A stretch of 14,054 bases of DNA from an uncultured Bacilli bacterium (lineage in GTDB: Bacteria; Bacillota_I; Bacilli_A; RF39; UBA660), in contig CALVJI010000023.1 of NCBI GenBank assembly GCA_944332105.1, positions 1 to 14,054 on the forward strand. Reading direction: 5' to 3'. Within the stretch, counting starts at the first letter, position 1. Each line of letters starts with the position of its first letter. Positions 7,321 to 13,239 of this stretch are shown in pieces. Both the position numbers and the translations under genes were made by a program. Under the pieces are notes generated by a model. That model saw nothing but the letters and a program-made list of their open reading frames with translations. It did no database searches and was not told where the DNA came from.

Positions 7321-8021
7321 TACCAATCAATATCCTTTACAAGTTTTGGATTTTTTTGAATCAAAATGTCGGCCACCATCCCATTCTTTATCTTTATCAC
7401 TTTGTCAGCCATTTCACTAATAACCGCATTATGGGTAATGATAATTGTTGTCATATGTTCTTTATGACAAGTGTCTTGTAAAAGCTCTAAAATCATACGA
7501 CCTGTTTTAGAATCCAAAGCTCCTGTTGGTTCATCACACAATAACAATTTAGGATTTTTTGCTAATGCTCTTGCAATACTCACTCGTTGCTGTTCACCAC
7601 CAGACAATTGAGCAGGAAAGTGTCCACTTCGATCTCCCAAGCCAACTTGTTTCAACGTTTCCAAACTATCTTTAGGATGTTTACATATTTGACTAGCTAA
7701 ACTCACATTTTCTAAAGCCGTTAAATTTCCAACCAAATTATAAAACTGGAACACAAACCCTATATCATAACGCCGATAATTAGTTAAAGCCTTACGATTA
7801 AACTTGGAAATATCTTTACCATCAACAATCACTGAACCACTAGTCGGTGTATCCATTCCTCCTAAGATATTTAAAACTGTAGTCTTTCCTGCTCCAGAAG
7901 GCCCCAAAACAACAACCAATTCTCCTTCTTCAATTGTAAAAGAAATATTTTCAACCGCCTTAATCGTAACTTCACCCATTTGATAAGTTTTGGATAATTT
8001 TTTTACTTCAATAAAAGGCAT
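7320..8021 (-). CDS. MacB/LolD-type ABC transporter ATPase
   Basis: 233 residues with every ABC ATPase motif: Walker A GPSGAGKTT (40-48), Q loop FVFQFYNL (Gln92), signature LSGGEQQR (139-146), Walker B KLLLCDEPTGALD with Glu164 as the catalytic base, and the H loop THN (His197). The length and motifs fit the MacB/LolD/FtsE class that drives FtsX-type permeases, and its permease follows with a 1-base overlap (TAATG). It hydrolyses ATP at the inner face of the membrane. The SD AAAGGAG lies 9 bases before the ATG. No two-component or bacitracin-sensor genes accompany it, which argues mildly against a BceAB-type resistance role. Confidence 0.95.
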   Translation of the reverse strand: MPFIEVKKLSKTYQMGEVTIKAVENISFTIEEGELVVVLGPSGAGKTTVLNILGGMDTPTSGSVIVDGKDISKFNRKALTNYRRYDIGFVFQFYNLVGNLTALENVSLASQICKHPKDSLETLKQVGLGDRSGHFPAQLSGGEQQRVSIARALAKNPKLLLCDEPTGALDSKTGRMILELLQDTCHKEHMTTIIITHNAVISEMADKVIKIKNGMVADILIQKNPKLVKDIDW

Positions 8022-8055
8022 TTGAGTCCGCTCCTTTCTTTATTTTTCTAACATA

Positions 8056-8061
8056 ATTATA
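8056..8061 (-). promoter_or_regulatory. Possible -10 element for the ABC exporter operon
   Basis: TATAAT on the minus strand, 35 bases before the ATPase ATG. No convincing -35 at 16-18 bp (only a T-rich stretch). Confidence 0.3.
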
Positions 8062-8072
8062 TAGTATATTTT

Positions 8073-8106
8073 AAAAAAAAGAAAGATGAATACTACTCAA
8101 TCTTCC
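8073..8106 (-). terminator. Probable intrinsic terminator of the zinc-ribbon membrane gene
   Basis: The end of the gene can fold GGAAGAT against ATCTTTC (one G-U pair, plus GA/TC after a bulge), followed by eight T on the minus strand. The stem overlaps the last codons of the gene. Confidence 0.4.
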
Positions 8107-8647
8107 TTCTACAATACATACATTTTCCAGTTTTTGACGAAAGTAAATTATCCGCCCCACAATAAGGACAAATAACAACTCGACTCTGTTTAGCCTTTTC
8201 TCGCTTTTCTTGCATAATTAAATCATTTTCTTGTTTAATAGTCCGTTCTTGTTGTAATTCCTCTTTTATATAACGTCTTCCAAAATTTTGAATTTGCTGG
8301 AATATTTTTCCAAACACCCAAGAACAAATTAACCAAATAAGCGCTAAAATAAATAAAAGTCCTGCATAAGAAATAATTTTCTCAGCATAAATTTCAGATC
8401 CAACAATCTCATGAATATAAGGAAAATCATGAATAGAAAAAAGCTCACAAAAGAACTGAATAATTTTAGGCACGAACAGAAGAATACTAAACAGAATCAA
8501 CCAAAGCGTTGTATTTTTTTTCACTTTATAAGTACCAACTGCATAACGAATAATAAGTAAAATAATCCCTAACCATGGTATAAAATATAAGACAAGTAAA
8601 ACAACAGGCAATGAACTTAAAATCCGTAAAAATTTAGTTGTTGACAT
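8093..8647 (-). CDS. Membrane protein with a C-terminal zinc ribbon
   Basis: 184 residues. Four hydrophobic segments (about 9-32, 47-69, 90-113 and possibly one more near the start) are followed by a charged helix (120-155, rich in Gln, Glu, Lys and Arg) and a C-terminal treble-Cys-pair ribbon, CPYC (160-163) and CMYC (176-179), which should bind one zinc on the cytosolic side. The SD is TAGGAGTGA. It follows the Yip1-like gene but is separated from it by an intrinsic terminator, with only about 16 bases between the T tract and its ATG. It must therefore depend on read-through or a promoter inside the upstream gene. No specific family is recognised. Its company suggests a role in the same membrane-associated complex. 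Confidence 0.75.
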   Translation of the reverse strand: MSTTKFLRILSSLPVVLLVLYFIPWLGIILLIIRYAVGTYKVKKNTTLWLILFSILLFVPKIIQFFCELFSIHDFPYIHEIVGSEIYAEKIISYAGLLFILALIWLICSWVFGKIFQQIQNFGRRYIKEELQQERTIKQENDLIMQEKREKAKQSRVVICPYCGADNLLSSKTGKCMYCRRKIE

Positions 8648-8662
8648 ATAATCACTCCTACT

Positions 8663-8691
8663 AAAAAAGACAACCTTAAGAAGGCTATCTT
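8663..8691 (-). terminator. Intrinsic terminator/attenuator between the two zinc-ribbon membrane genes
   Basis: On the minus strand AAGATAGCCTT pairs with AAGGTTGTCTT (11 bp including two G-U) around a CTT loop, followed by a six-T run. It begins a few bases after the stop of the Yip1-like gene. Confidence 0.75.
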
Positions 8692-8696
8692 AAAAA

Positions 8697-9545
8697 CTAT
8701 TTCATAAAATTCAAAATACTATCTAAGTCATCTGCTACAGAACTGATTACAAATTCTGTATAAGTAAAATAACCAACAATAAGTAAAATAGTCATACAAA
8801 GCATATGAAAATAAAACTTTGCATTTCCTTCTAAAGAAACTTCTTGACTCATCATTTCATATAAAAGAAATAAAGAATATACAATACCAATTAAAGAAAG
8901 AATTGGATTTAATGGAGCATATAGCATTCCAAGAAGTGGTCCTAAAATTAGAGACCCCGCAACCATCGGTATCATAGCTAACGATGCAATCCCAACAAAT
9001 TTAGGAAAAGAAACTTTCTTCTTAAATAGTAAACTAACTCCATAATAAACAGCAGCAATTGCTAAAATAATTCCGATATATAAAAGTAAATTTTTAAAAA
9101 TAATATCAAAATAATCCAAATCCTTTAAATTTTCCCACTCAATAGTAGTTTTTACGCCTTCAAATAAAGTATAACGTTTTTCTACAACAATGGTTGCCAT
9201 ACTTTGAATTAAAGATGCAATCGTTGCTATAACAACGACAATCACACCTAAAATAGCTGAATTTTTAAAATCATCAAATTTAGGAACAACACTACTTTTA
9301 ATAACCTGAGCAGGTTTAACAAAAATACCGGCTAAAACAGCTAAATATTCTTGCCCATTAAATTTTTCTTTTAAAGAAACAGAATTCTCTGAAGTTTTTG
9401 AAGCTCCCATCATAGGATCTGAATTAACACTTTCCTGCACTCCAGTAGTATTCTGTGCAAAAACAATATCCTGTAAGGGACTTCCACACCGAACACAAAA
9501 TTTAGCACCTTCCTGATTAGAAGTTCCACATTTAGAACAAATCAT
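8697..9545 (-). CDS. Zinc-ribbon and Yip1-like multi-span membrane protein
   Basis: 282 residues. A short N-terminal zinc ribbon has CSKC (3-6) and CVRC (17-20). A Ser/Thr-rich linker leads to the cytosolic motif LKEKFNGQEYLAVLAGIFVKPAQVIKSS, and then five or so membrane spans (about 90-118, 148-172, 180-205, 210-232 and 245-268) with the character of the Yip1/YckC-type domain. Its ATG overlaps the stop of the preceding gene by 4 bases (ATGA), so the two are translationally coupled. In Bacillus, YdjH occupies a similar place beside YdjG and YdjI; direct orthology is not claimed. Role inferred: membrane anchor or scaffold for the SPFH protein. Zinc ribbon, certain; function, unknown. Confidence 0.8.
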   Translation of the reverse strand: MICSKCGTSNQEGAKFCVRCGSPLQDIVFAQNTTGVQESVNSDPMMGASKTSENSVSLKEKFNGQEYLAVLAGIFVKPAQVIKSSVVPKFDDFKNSAILGVIVVVIATIASLIQSMATIVVEKRYTLFEGVKTTIEWENLKDLDYFDIIFKNLLLYIGIILAIAAVYYGVSLLFKKKVSFPKFVGIASLAMIPMVAGSLILGPLLGMLYAPLNPILSLIGIVYSLFLLYEMMSQEVSLEGNAKFYFHMLCMTILLIVGYFTYTEFVISSVADDLDSILNFMK

Positions 9546-11029
9546 TTCTTTTCTTCCTCCTCTACACTATCCTCATTAAACAAACCTTGTATAGGCACTG
9601 TACTAGATATCGAATTCAAAAAACTCTCACTCATACCTTGATTACTGACTTTCGTATTATTTGCACCACGCATACGTGCATTACTTAAACCCCGTAAATG
9701 ATCGGTTAAAATATCTTTCTTTTGTAAATTTTCCATCTTGTTTTTTGTCTCTGTTTCATGATGATGCCGTGCATTTGTATTACGATATTTCAAAAATATA
9801 ATGAAAAAATACAAGAAACCGGCTAACAAAAACAGAAAACTATAATCAGAGTCAACAAAAAGCATTAACATCACGCCAAAAATTTCCACTACAAAAGAAA
9901 CAGCTAATAACTTAGGCATATGCACAGGAACACTTCCCATTGTTTCTTTCGTTCTAGCATTGACAGCCACATAATGTAAAACTTTTTTGTCGCCACTTAC
10001 TTGTTGATAACTATAAAGCCACACAGGCAAATAAGCTGCTTGCCAAAGTTCCCCTTTAACATCCACTTTTTCTTGATGAAAACATACTCCACGATCATAA
10101 TATTTTAAAGTATCATTTGCTGCAAAACGAGCAACATCTTTTGCTTGCGTATACACAAGATTTTTTAACTCGTCTACATTAATATCCCGTTTTTCAGAAG
10201 TATATCCTCTTAAATAATTTGCATCATACTTCACACAATTTTCAATATCAAAAGGCATAATTGCATTAATAACATTATTTGTTTGCGAAGATTTTTTATT
10301 TAACCGTTCCATATTCGACTCAACTGTAAGGCCATCAATAGCTAAATCAAATTCTCGACCTATAGAATACAAATCCGCATCATAATAAGTATCGTAACTA
10401 TCACCACTTTTTTCAGTATAACGTCTTACCAAATGCTCTCCTTGTCCAGTAAATTTCGCATGTGAATTAATATCTACAACCATATAAGGAAAATAAACTC
10501 CCATAATATTTTCCGTTGTAAATTCCGCTTTAAATTTAGGATGAGCATAAAATTTTCTTTTACTTACAAATTTTTCAATTTGAGCTTTAGCTTCATTTTT
10601 AGAAACTTTAAATGGTAAAACAACATCTGGAATACTACCATTTGGAATCTGTTGATTAACCGATAAAATATTTCGACACCAGTGACAACGAGCATTGGTG
10701 CTAGAAGCAGTATCAATTACAACTTCCGCCCCACAGCTACTACATTTGAAAGTTAATATGTCTTTAGTATCCGCGACAATATTTTGTGCACCACTACCAA
10801 TCGTTGCCCCCTGTAATGTACTAATATCTTGATCTAAACCAGCAACTTTCTCAGGTTCAAATTCAAAGCGACAAAAGTTACAACGGAGTTTACCAGTATG
10901 AACATTTAAAGAAATATCCGTAGCACCACACTTTGGACATTTATTTTGCCCATCTTTTGCCCCAACATCTGTTTGAATAATAGTTGGTTCATTCGTTGAT
11001 GCTGGATTTTTCACAGCATTCTCATTCAT
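9542..11029 (-). CDS. Double zinc-ribbon (TFIIB-type) membrane protein, YdjG-like
   Basis: 495 residues. Two N-terminal zinc ribbons are visible: Cys31/34 with Cys50/53 (CPKC, CNFC) and Cys96/99 with Cys115/118 (CSSC, CHWC). A soluble domain (about 130-365) contains VLPFKVSKNEAKAQIEKF and AAYLPVWLYSY, both seen in YdjG-like and related TFIIB-ribbon proteins. Two membrane spans at about 375-420 are followed by a charged, low-complexity tail ending EEEEKK. It starts 1 base after the SPFH gene ends and overlaps the Yip1-like gene by 4 bases, so all three are one translational unit. In Bacillus subtilis the YdjG/YdjH pair recruits PspA to stressed membrane; the same kind of role is inferred here, without a visible PspA. 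Confidence 0.82.
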   Translation of the reverse strand: MNENAVKNPASTNEPTIIQTDVGAKDGQNKCPKCGATDISLNVHTGKLRCNFCRFEFEPEKVAGLDQDISTLQGATIGSGAQNIVADTKDILTFKCSSCGAEVVIDTASSTNARCHWCRNILSVNQQIPNGSIPDVVLPFKVSKNEAKAQIEKFVSKRKFYAHPKFKAEFTTENIMGVYFPYMVVDINSHAKFTGQGEHLVRRYTEKSGDSYDTYYDADLYSIGREFDLAIDGLTVESNMERLNKKSSQTNNVINAIMPFDIENCVKYDANYLRGYTSEKRDINVDELKNLVYTQAKDVARFAANDTLKYYDRGVCFHQEKVDVKGELWQAAYLPVWLYSYQQVSGDKKVLHYVAVNARTKETMGSVPVHMPKLLAVSFVVEIFGVMLMLFVDSDYSFLFLLAGFLYFFIIFLKYRNTNARHHHETETKNKMENLQKKDILTDHLRGLSNARMRGANNTKVSNQGMSESFLNSISSTVPIQGLFNEDSVEEEEKK

Positions 11030-11030
11030 A

Positions 11031-12269
11031 TTATATTCCTAAAAGACGAGCTTTCATCGCATCAAAATCCGCTTGAGTAATCACACCGGCATCTAACAAC
11101 TCTTTCGCTTTTTTTAATTCTTCATAAGGATCATTAGCCGCAGTTGTACTTGCAGGTTGTGTAGTAGTTGGTGTAGCATTTGCAGTTTGAGAAGCAGCAG
11201 CTTGATTCGTTTGAATAAACGGATTAGGTTGACTTACATTTGGCTGTTGCATGCCACCCATTACACCAGTACCAGCTTGCATACCCATACCCATGAAAGC
11301 CATACCAGTTCCACCGCCGTTTTCACCAGCAGCTTGCATTCCACGTGCAACAGATTGTTGCATGAAAGAATTTCCTCTTGCTCCAGATAATGCATCTGCT
11401 TTTTTTACATCGCTTAGTAAAGCTTTTGTATCTTCATCATATTCAATAGCTAGAATCGCAGTTTTAACGATTTCAATCCCGCGACTTGTTTTCCATTGAT
11501 AATCATCTTCAACAGCCTTTGATAAAGATTGAGCAAAACCAATTTGATCTCCTTGAATCTTAGTAATCCGATTTCCTTTACTAGGATCATTAGTATAATT
11601 AGAAAATGCATGTGATAATGAACTAACAACCTCATTAAATAGTTGAGTTCCAGCATCACTATCCATATCTGCCAAATCAAAAACAGGTGCATCTGCTTGT
11701 AAATATTTTACAGGCACAAAATTCTTGATAAACAATAAAGGATCCACAATTTTTAAAGTATAAGTTCCTCTTGTTATTGCCCCAACTTGAGCATTCAAAT
11801 AAGCATCATCCCAATAAATTTCAGATTGTGTACCAAAACGATTGTTAGGAATTTCTTTTAAGTTAACATAAAAAGCTAATTGCTCACTCCCTGGTTGTCC
11901 GCCAAATTTAAACCGATCCCATGATTGACTTATAGTCGATGCAAGAATACCATCCCCGCTAAAAAAGGATTTTGAATTGATGTCATCTGAACGGAACTCA
12001 AAACCACCTGGTTCAGCAATCATACCTGTTACTTGTCCATCTTGCATAGTGATTAGTGCTGTACCTTCAGGCACGATAATTTTACTTCCATTTGTAATAA
12101 TATTTTCAGAGCCTTTAGTATTAGATCCTCGACCAGCATTTGTTCCTCTTGGAACAGCCCTAAATACTGCAGCTGTTTCAGAAACCCCATCTAAAGGTCC
12201 ATAAAAATCTTTCCATTGATCTGCAAAAGTGCCACCTAAAGCACCCGTAAATGCCTTAATAAAACCCAT
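11031..12269 (-). CDS. SPFH (stomatin/prohibitin-like) protein with C-terminal SHOCT domain, YdjI-like
   Basis: 412 residues. The SPFH domain spans about 55-300 (from GSKIIVPEGTALITMQDGQV through FKFGGQPGSEQLAFYVN to GIEIVKTAILAIEYDEDTKALL). A Gly/Met-rich then Gln/Thr/Ala-rich stretch (about 305-378) connects to a SHOCT motif at 380-412 (DPYEELKKAKELLDAGVIT). There is no signal peptide or membrane span, so it probably assembles on the inner face of the membrane, as YdjI (COG4260-type, sometimes called virion core protein) does. The usual C-terminal zinc ribbon of that group is absent; ribbons are supplied by its three operon partners. The SD is AGAGGT. First gene of the operon, with an extended -10 promoter upstream. 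Confidence 0.9.
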   Translation of the reverse strand: MGFIKAFTGALGGTFADQWKDFYGPLDGVSETAAVFRAVPRGTNAGRGSNTKGSENIITNGSKIIVPEGTALITMQDGQVTGMIAEPGGFEFRSDDINSKSFFSGDGILASTISQSWDRFKFGGQPGSEQLAFYVNLKEIPNNRFGTQSEIYWDDAYLNAQVGAITRGTYTLKIVDPLLFIKNFVPVKYLQADAPVFDLADMDSDAGTQLFNEVVSSLSHAFSNYTNDPSKGNRITKIQGDQIGFAQSLSKAVEDDYQWKTSRGIEIVKTAILAIEYDEDTKALLSDVKKADALSGARGNSFMQQSVARGMQAAGENGGGTGMAFMGMGMQAGTGVMGGMQQPNVSQPNPFIQTNQAAASQTANATPTTTQPASTTAANDPYEELKKAKELLDAGVITQADFDAMKARLLGI

Positions 12270-12300
12270 AATAATACCTCTTTCTTTCTAGCATTTTCGA

Positions 12301-12313
12301 ATAGTTAAACTAT
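12301..12313. repeat. Palindrome in the leader of the SPFH operon
   Basis: ATAGTT-A-AACTAT, a perfect palindrome 30 bases before the SPFH start and downstream of the predicted transcription start. It could be an operator or chance in AT-rich DNA. Confidence 0.25.
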
Positions 12314-12381
12314 AAGTGTCCAATCAACATGAAAAATATAAACTGAAAATCACAACTTAAGTGTACTCACTACTCTTTATA

Positions 12382-12390
12382 ATTATAGCA
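12382..12390 (-). promoter_or_regulatory. Extended -10 promoter of the SPFH/zinc-ribbon operon
   Basis: TGCTATAAT on the minus strand, about 113 bases before the SPFH start. There is no good -35; the extended TGC may compensate. The predicted leader is about 105 bases. Confidence 0.5.
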
Positions 12391-12453
12391 TACGTTTCAA
12401 ATTACTCCTATACTTTTTTAACAATAGTTGACAATTATGATTTTTTATGATTT

Positions 12454-12785
12454 TTAACGAATTTTAAACACCAATTTCTTTCTTTGAACAAAAATCAATA
12501 CAATTAAGGAAACTCCTAACAATCCCCAGTTAATTGTACTTCCAATTTCAGGATTTTCTACTTCACCTTCACCAATTTCATCTGAATTATTTTTTTCATT
12601 CTCATTATCAAGTGTTGTACCATTAATTTCTGGAAGAGTTTCCTCAGGTGAAACAACATCTTGGGATAAACATTCTATTTTAAACTCAACTTTTAAAGAA
12701 GAAGCAGAAACAGCATTCACTCCCCAATAAATCCCACAAAAAAAAGTAAAAAAATGCTTACTTTTTTTAAAAAACTTGTTTTCAA
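12454..12785 (-). CDS. Small wall/membrane-anchored protein with a signal peptide in the wrong frame
   Basis: The frame that gives NAVSASSLKVEF, a Glu/Asn-rich spacer, NPEIGS, a hydrophobic stretch (INWGLLGVSLIVLIFV) and a QRKKLVFKIR tail is open upstream to about 12800 but has no plausible start; a GTG at 12720 sits directly on its purine run with no SD spacing. One frame over, a TTG at 12785 with GAGAAG nine bases upstream encodes LKTSFLKKVSIFLLFFVGF, a textbook signal peptide that hits TGA at once after it. One extra base in the T8 run at 12738-12745 (or the T7/A7 runs) would join the two, with a cleavage site at AVSA. The C terminus resembles a sortase signal (NPxTG, hydrophobic, basic) with Thr replaced by Ile. 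Either phase-variable, decayed, or a homopolymer sequencing error. The mature part is very short. Confidence 0.5.
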
Positions 12786-12827
12786 ATATACCAACTTCTC
12801 AAAATAAATATTACTTGCCACACATCT

Positions 12828-12855
12828 ATTCTAAGTAACAATAACATAAATTCAA
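12828..12855 (-). promoter_or_regulatory. Promoter of the small anchored-protein gene
   Basis: TTGAAT (12855-12850) and TAGAAT (12833-12828), 16 bp apart on the minus strand, about 45 bases before the TTG at 12785. Confidence 0.45.
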
Positions 12856-12894
12856 TAAAAACAAGCCTCTATTTTATGTAAAAGCTTATTCTAA

Positions 12895-12923
12895 TTGTAA
12901 ATAAAGAAAAAATATAGTATAAT
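12895..12923 (+). promoter_or_regulatory. Promoter of small RNA copy 1
   Basis: TTGTAA (12895-12900) and TATAAT (12918-12923) with a 17-bp spacer; predicted start at about 12930. The -10 marks the left boundary of the sequence shared with copy 2. Confidence 0.65.
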
Positions 12924-12990
12924 GTATATATCAAAGCAATTTGATTATAATTTTACTGGATACATTTGAAGCGAAGATCAGATGCTATCC
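12918..12990 (+). repeat. Dispersed direct repeat, copy 1 (small RNA 5' region with -10)
   Basis: Matches 13958-14030 at 70 of 73 positions, with differences at 12924, 12956 and 12972. After 12991 the two copies diverge for 14-16 bases and then agree again at GCACCTGA (13005 and 14047). Confidence 0.9.
12957..12970 (+). repeat. Inverted repeat, left arm (pairs with 13167-13180)
   Basis: TGGATACATTTGAA here and its exact complement at 13167-13180 lie about 200 bases apart, each at the 5' side of one of two convergent transcripts. Confidence 0.9.
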
Positions 12991-13004
12991 CTGTTTTGAG
13001 ATTC

Positions 13005-13043
13005 GCACCTGAATACAACGAAGTTGTTTCAGATGCCTTTTTT
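13005..13043 (+). terminator. Intrinsic terminator of small RNA copy 1
   Basis: GCACCTGAATACAAC pairs with GTTGTTTCAGATGC (one C/A mismatch, one bulged T) around a GAA loop, followed by C and six T. The T run overlaps the stop codon of the convergent peptide gene. Confidence 0.85.
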
Positions 13044-13119
13044 ATTTAAAAAGTAATAAAAATATTACGATAAATAAAAGAAATATTATTGAATATAAAG
13101 ATTTTTCTCTTTTATTCAT
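13042..13119 (-). CDS. 25-aa hydrophobic peptide, candidate type I toxin
   Basis: The ATG at 13119 opens 25 codons: a charged start MNKREKSLYS followed by about 14 hydrophobic residues (IIFLLFIVIFLLL) and a final FK. Size and layout, charged end plus one membrane span, fit the membrane-acting peptides of type I toxin-antitoxin loci (Fst, TxpA and BsrG types) although no sequence family is recognised. The ribosome site AAAGGG, 9 bases before the ATG, forms the 3' arm of a perfect 8-bp hairpin. A strong promoter lies upstream. The stop codon sits on the terminator T run of the convergent small RNA, and no terminator directly follows on this strand, so the mRNA would run into sequence fully complementary to that RNA. 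Too short for standard gene calling; a chance frame in AT-rich DNA is possible but would not explain the promoter and the hairpin. Confidence 0.55.
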   Translation of the reverse strand: MNKREKSLYSIIFLLFIVIFLLLFK

Positions 13120-13128
13120 AATATCACG

Positions 13129-13154
13129 CCCTTTCTATTCTTTTTTAGAAAGGG
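13129..13154 (-). promoter_or_regulatory. SD-sequestering hairpin in the peptide mRNA
   Basis: CCCTTTCT and AGAAAGGG form a perfect 8-bp stem with a 10-base A-rich loop; the AAAGGG in the 3' arm is the only ribosome site for the ATG at 13119. Confidence 0.65.
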
Positions 13155-13166
13155 AAGCATCTGAAT

Positions 13167-13180
13167 TTCAAATGTATCCA
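13167..13180 (-). repeat. Inverted repeat, right arm (5' end of the peptide mRNA)
   Basis: Reads TGGATACATTTGAA on the minus strand and is followed by ATTCAGATGCTTCCC, so it folds the same CATTTGA/TCAGATG stem as hairpin B of the small RNA, with a 3-base loop instead of 8. Confidence 0.9.
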
Positions 13181-13185
13181 ATATC

Positions 13186-13214
13186 ATTATAGCAAACATT
13201 TATTTGCTTTGCAA
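13186..13214 (-). promoter_or_regulatory. Promoter of the candidate toxin mRNA
   Basis: TTGCAA (13214-13209) and TATAAT (13191-13186) spaced 17 bp with an extended TGC. Predicted start at about 13179, the first G of the shared hairpin sequence. Confidence 0.7.
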
Positions 13215-13239
13215 ACTTATAACTAAAACTATGTATAAA

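Larger units (their letters stand above)
12930..13047 (+). ncRNA. Structured small RNA, candidate type I antitoxin (copy 1)
   Basis: About 115 bases from a good promoter to an intrinsic terminator with no open frame. Hairpin A: ATCAAA-GCAA-TTTGAT (12930-12945, GNRA loop). Hairpin B: GGATACATTTGA (12958-12969), 8-base loop AGCGAAGA, then TCAGATG and TATCC around a single bulged C (12978-12990). A 14-base linker (12991-13004) follows, then the terminator hairpin (13005-13036). The second copy at 13970 keeps A, B and the first bases of the terminator stem but has a different linker, and the B-loop change (C to T) spares the stem, as expected of a functional RNA. Its 3' end runs into the 3' end of the convergent 25-codon gene. 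Role as an antitoxin is inferred from architecture; a cis-acting attenuator or a repeat element are alternatives. Confidence 0.65.

Noticed and set aside
7318..7326. TTG at 7326 as start of the permease
   Set aside because: The ATG at 7320 overlaps the ATPase stop as TAATG, the usual coupling, and has a better context.
11157..12204. Several frames on both strands inside the SPFH gene
   Set aside because: Low-complexity shadows (Ser/Thr/His-rich) of the SPFH coding sequence, which has the domain evidence.
12374..12399. TGAAAC upstream of the SPFH operon as a sigma-W type -35
   Set aside because: No CGTA-like -10 lies 16-17 bases downstream; the extended TGCTATAAT fits a sigma-A start better.
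12930..13047. Metabolite riboswitch for a downstream plus-strand gene
   Set aside because: No plus-strand gene follows the terminator, and I do not recognise any known aptamer core.
12957..13180. MITE or transposon with terminal inverted repeats
   Set aside because: The conserved part of the second copy begins at the -10 box, outside the inverted repeat; no target duplication is visible, and promoter, terminator and SD hairpin explain the structure better. Not fully excluded.
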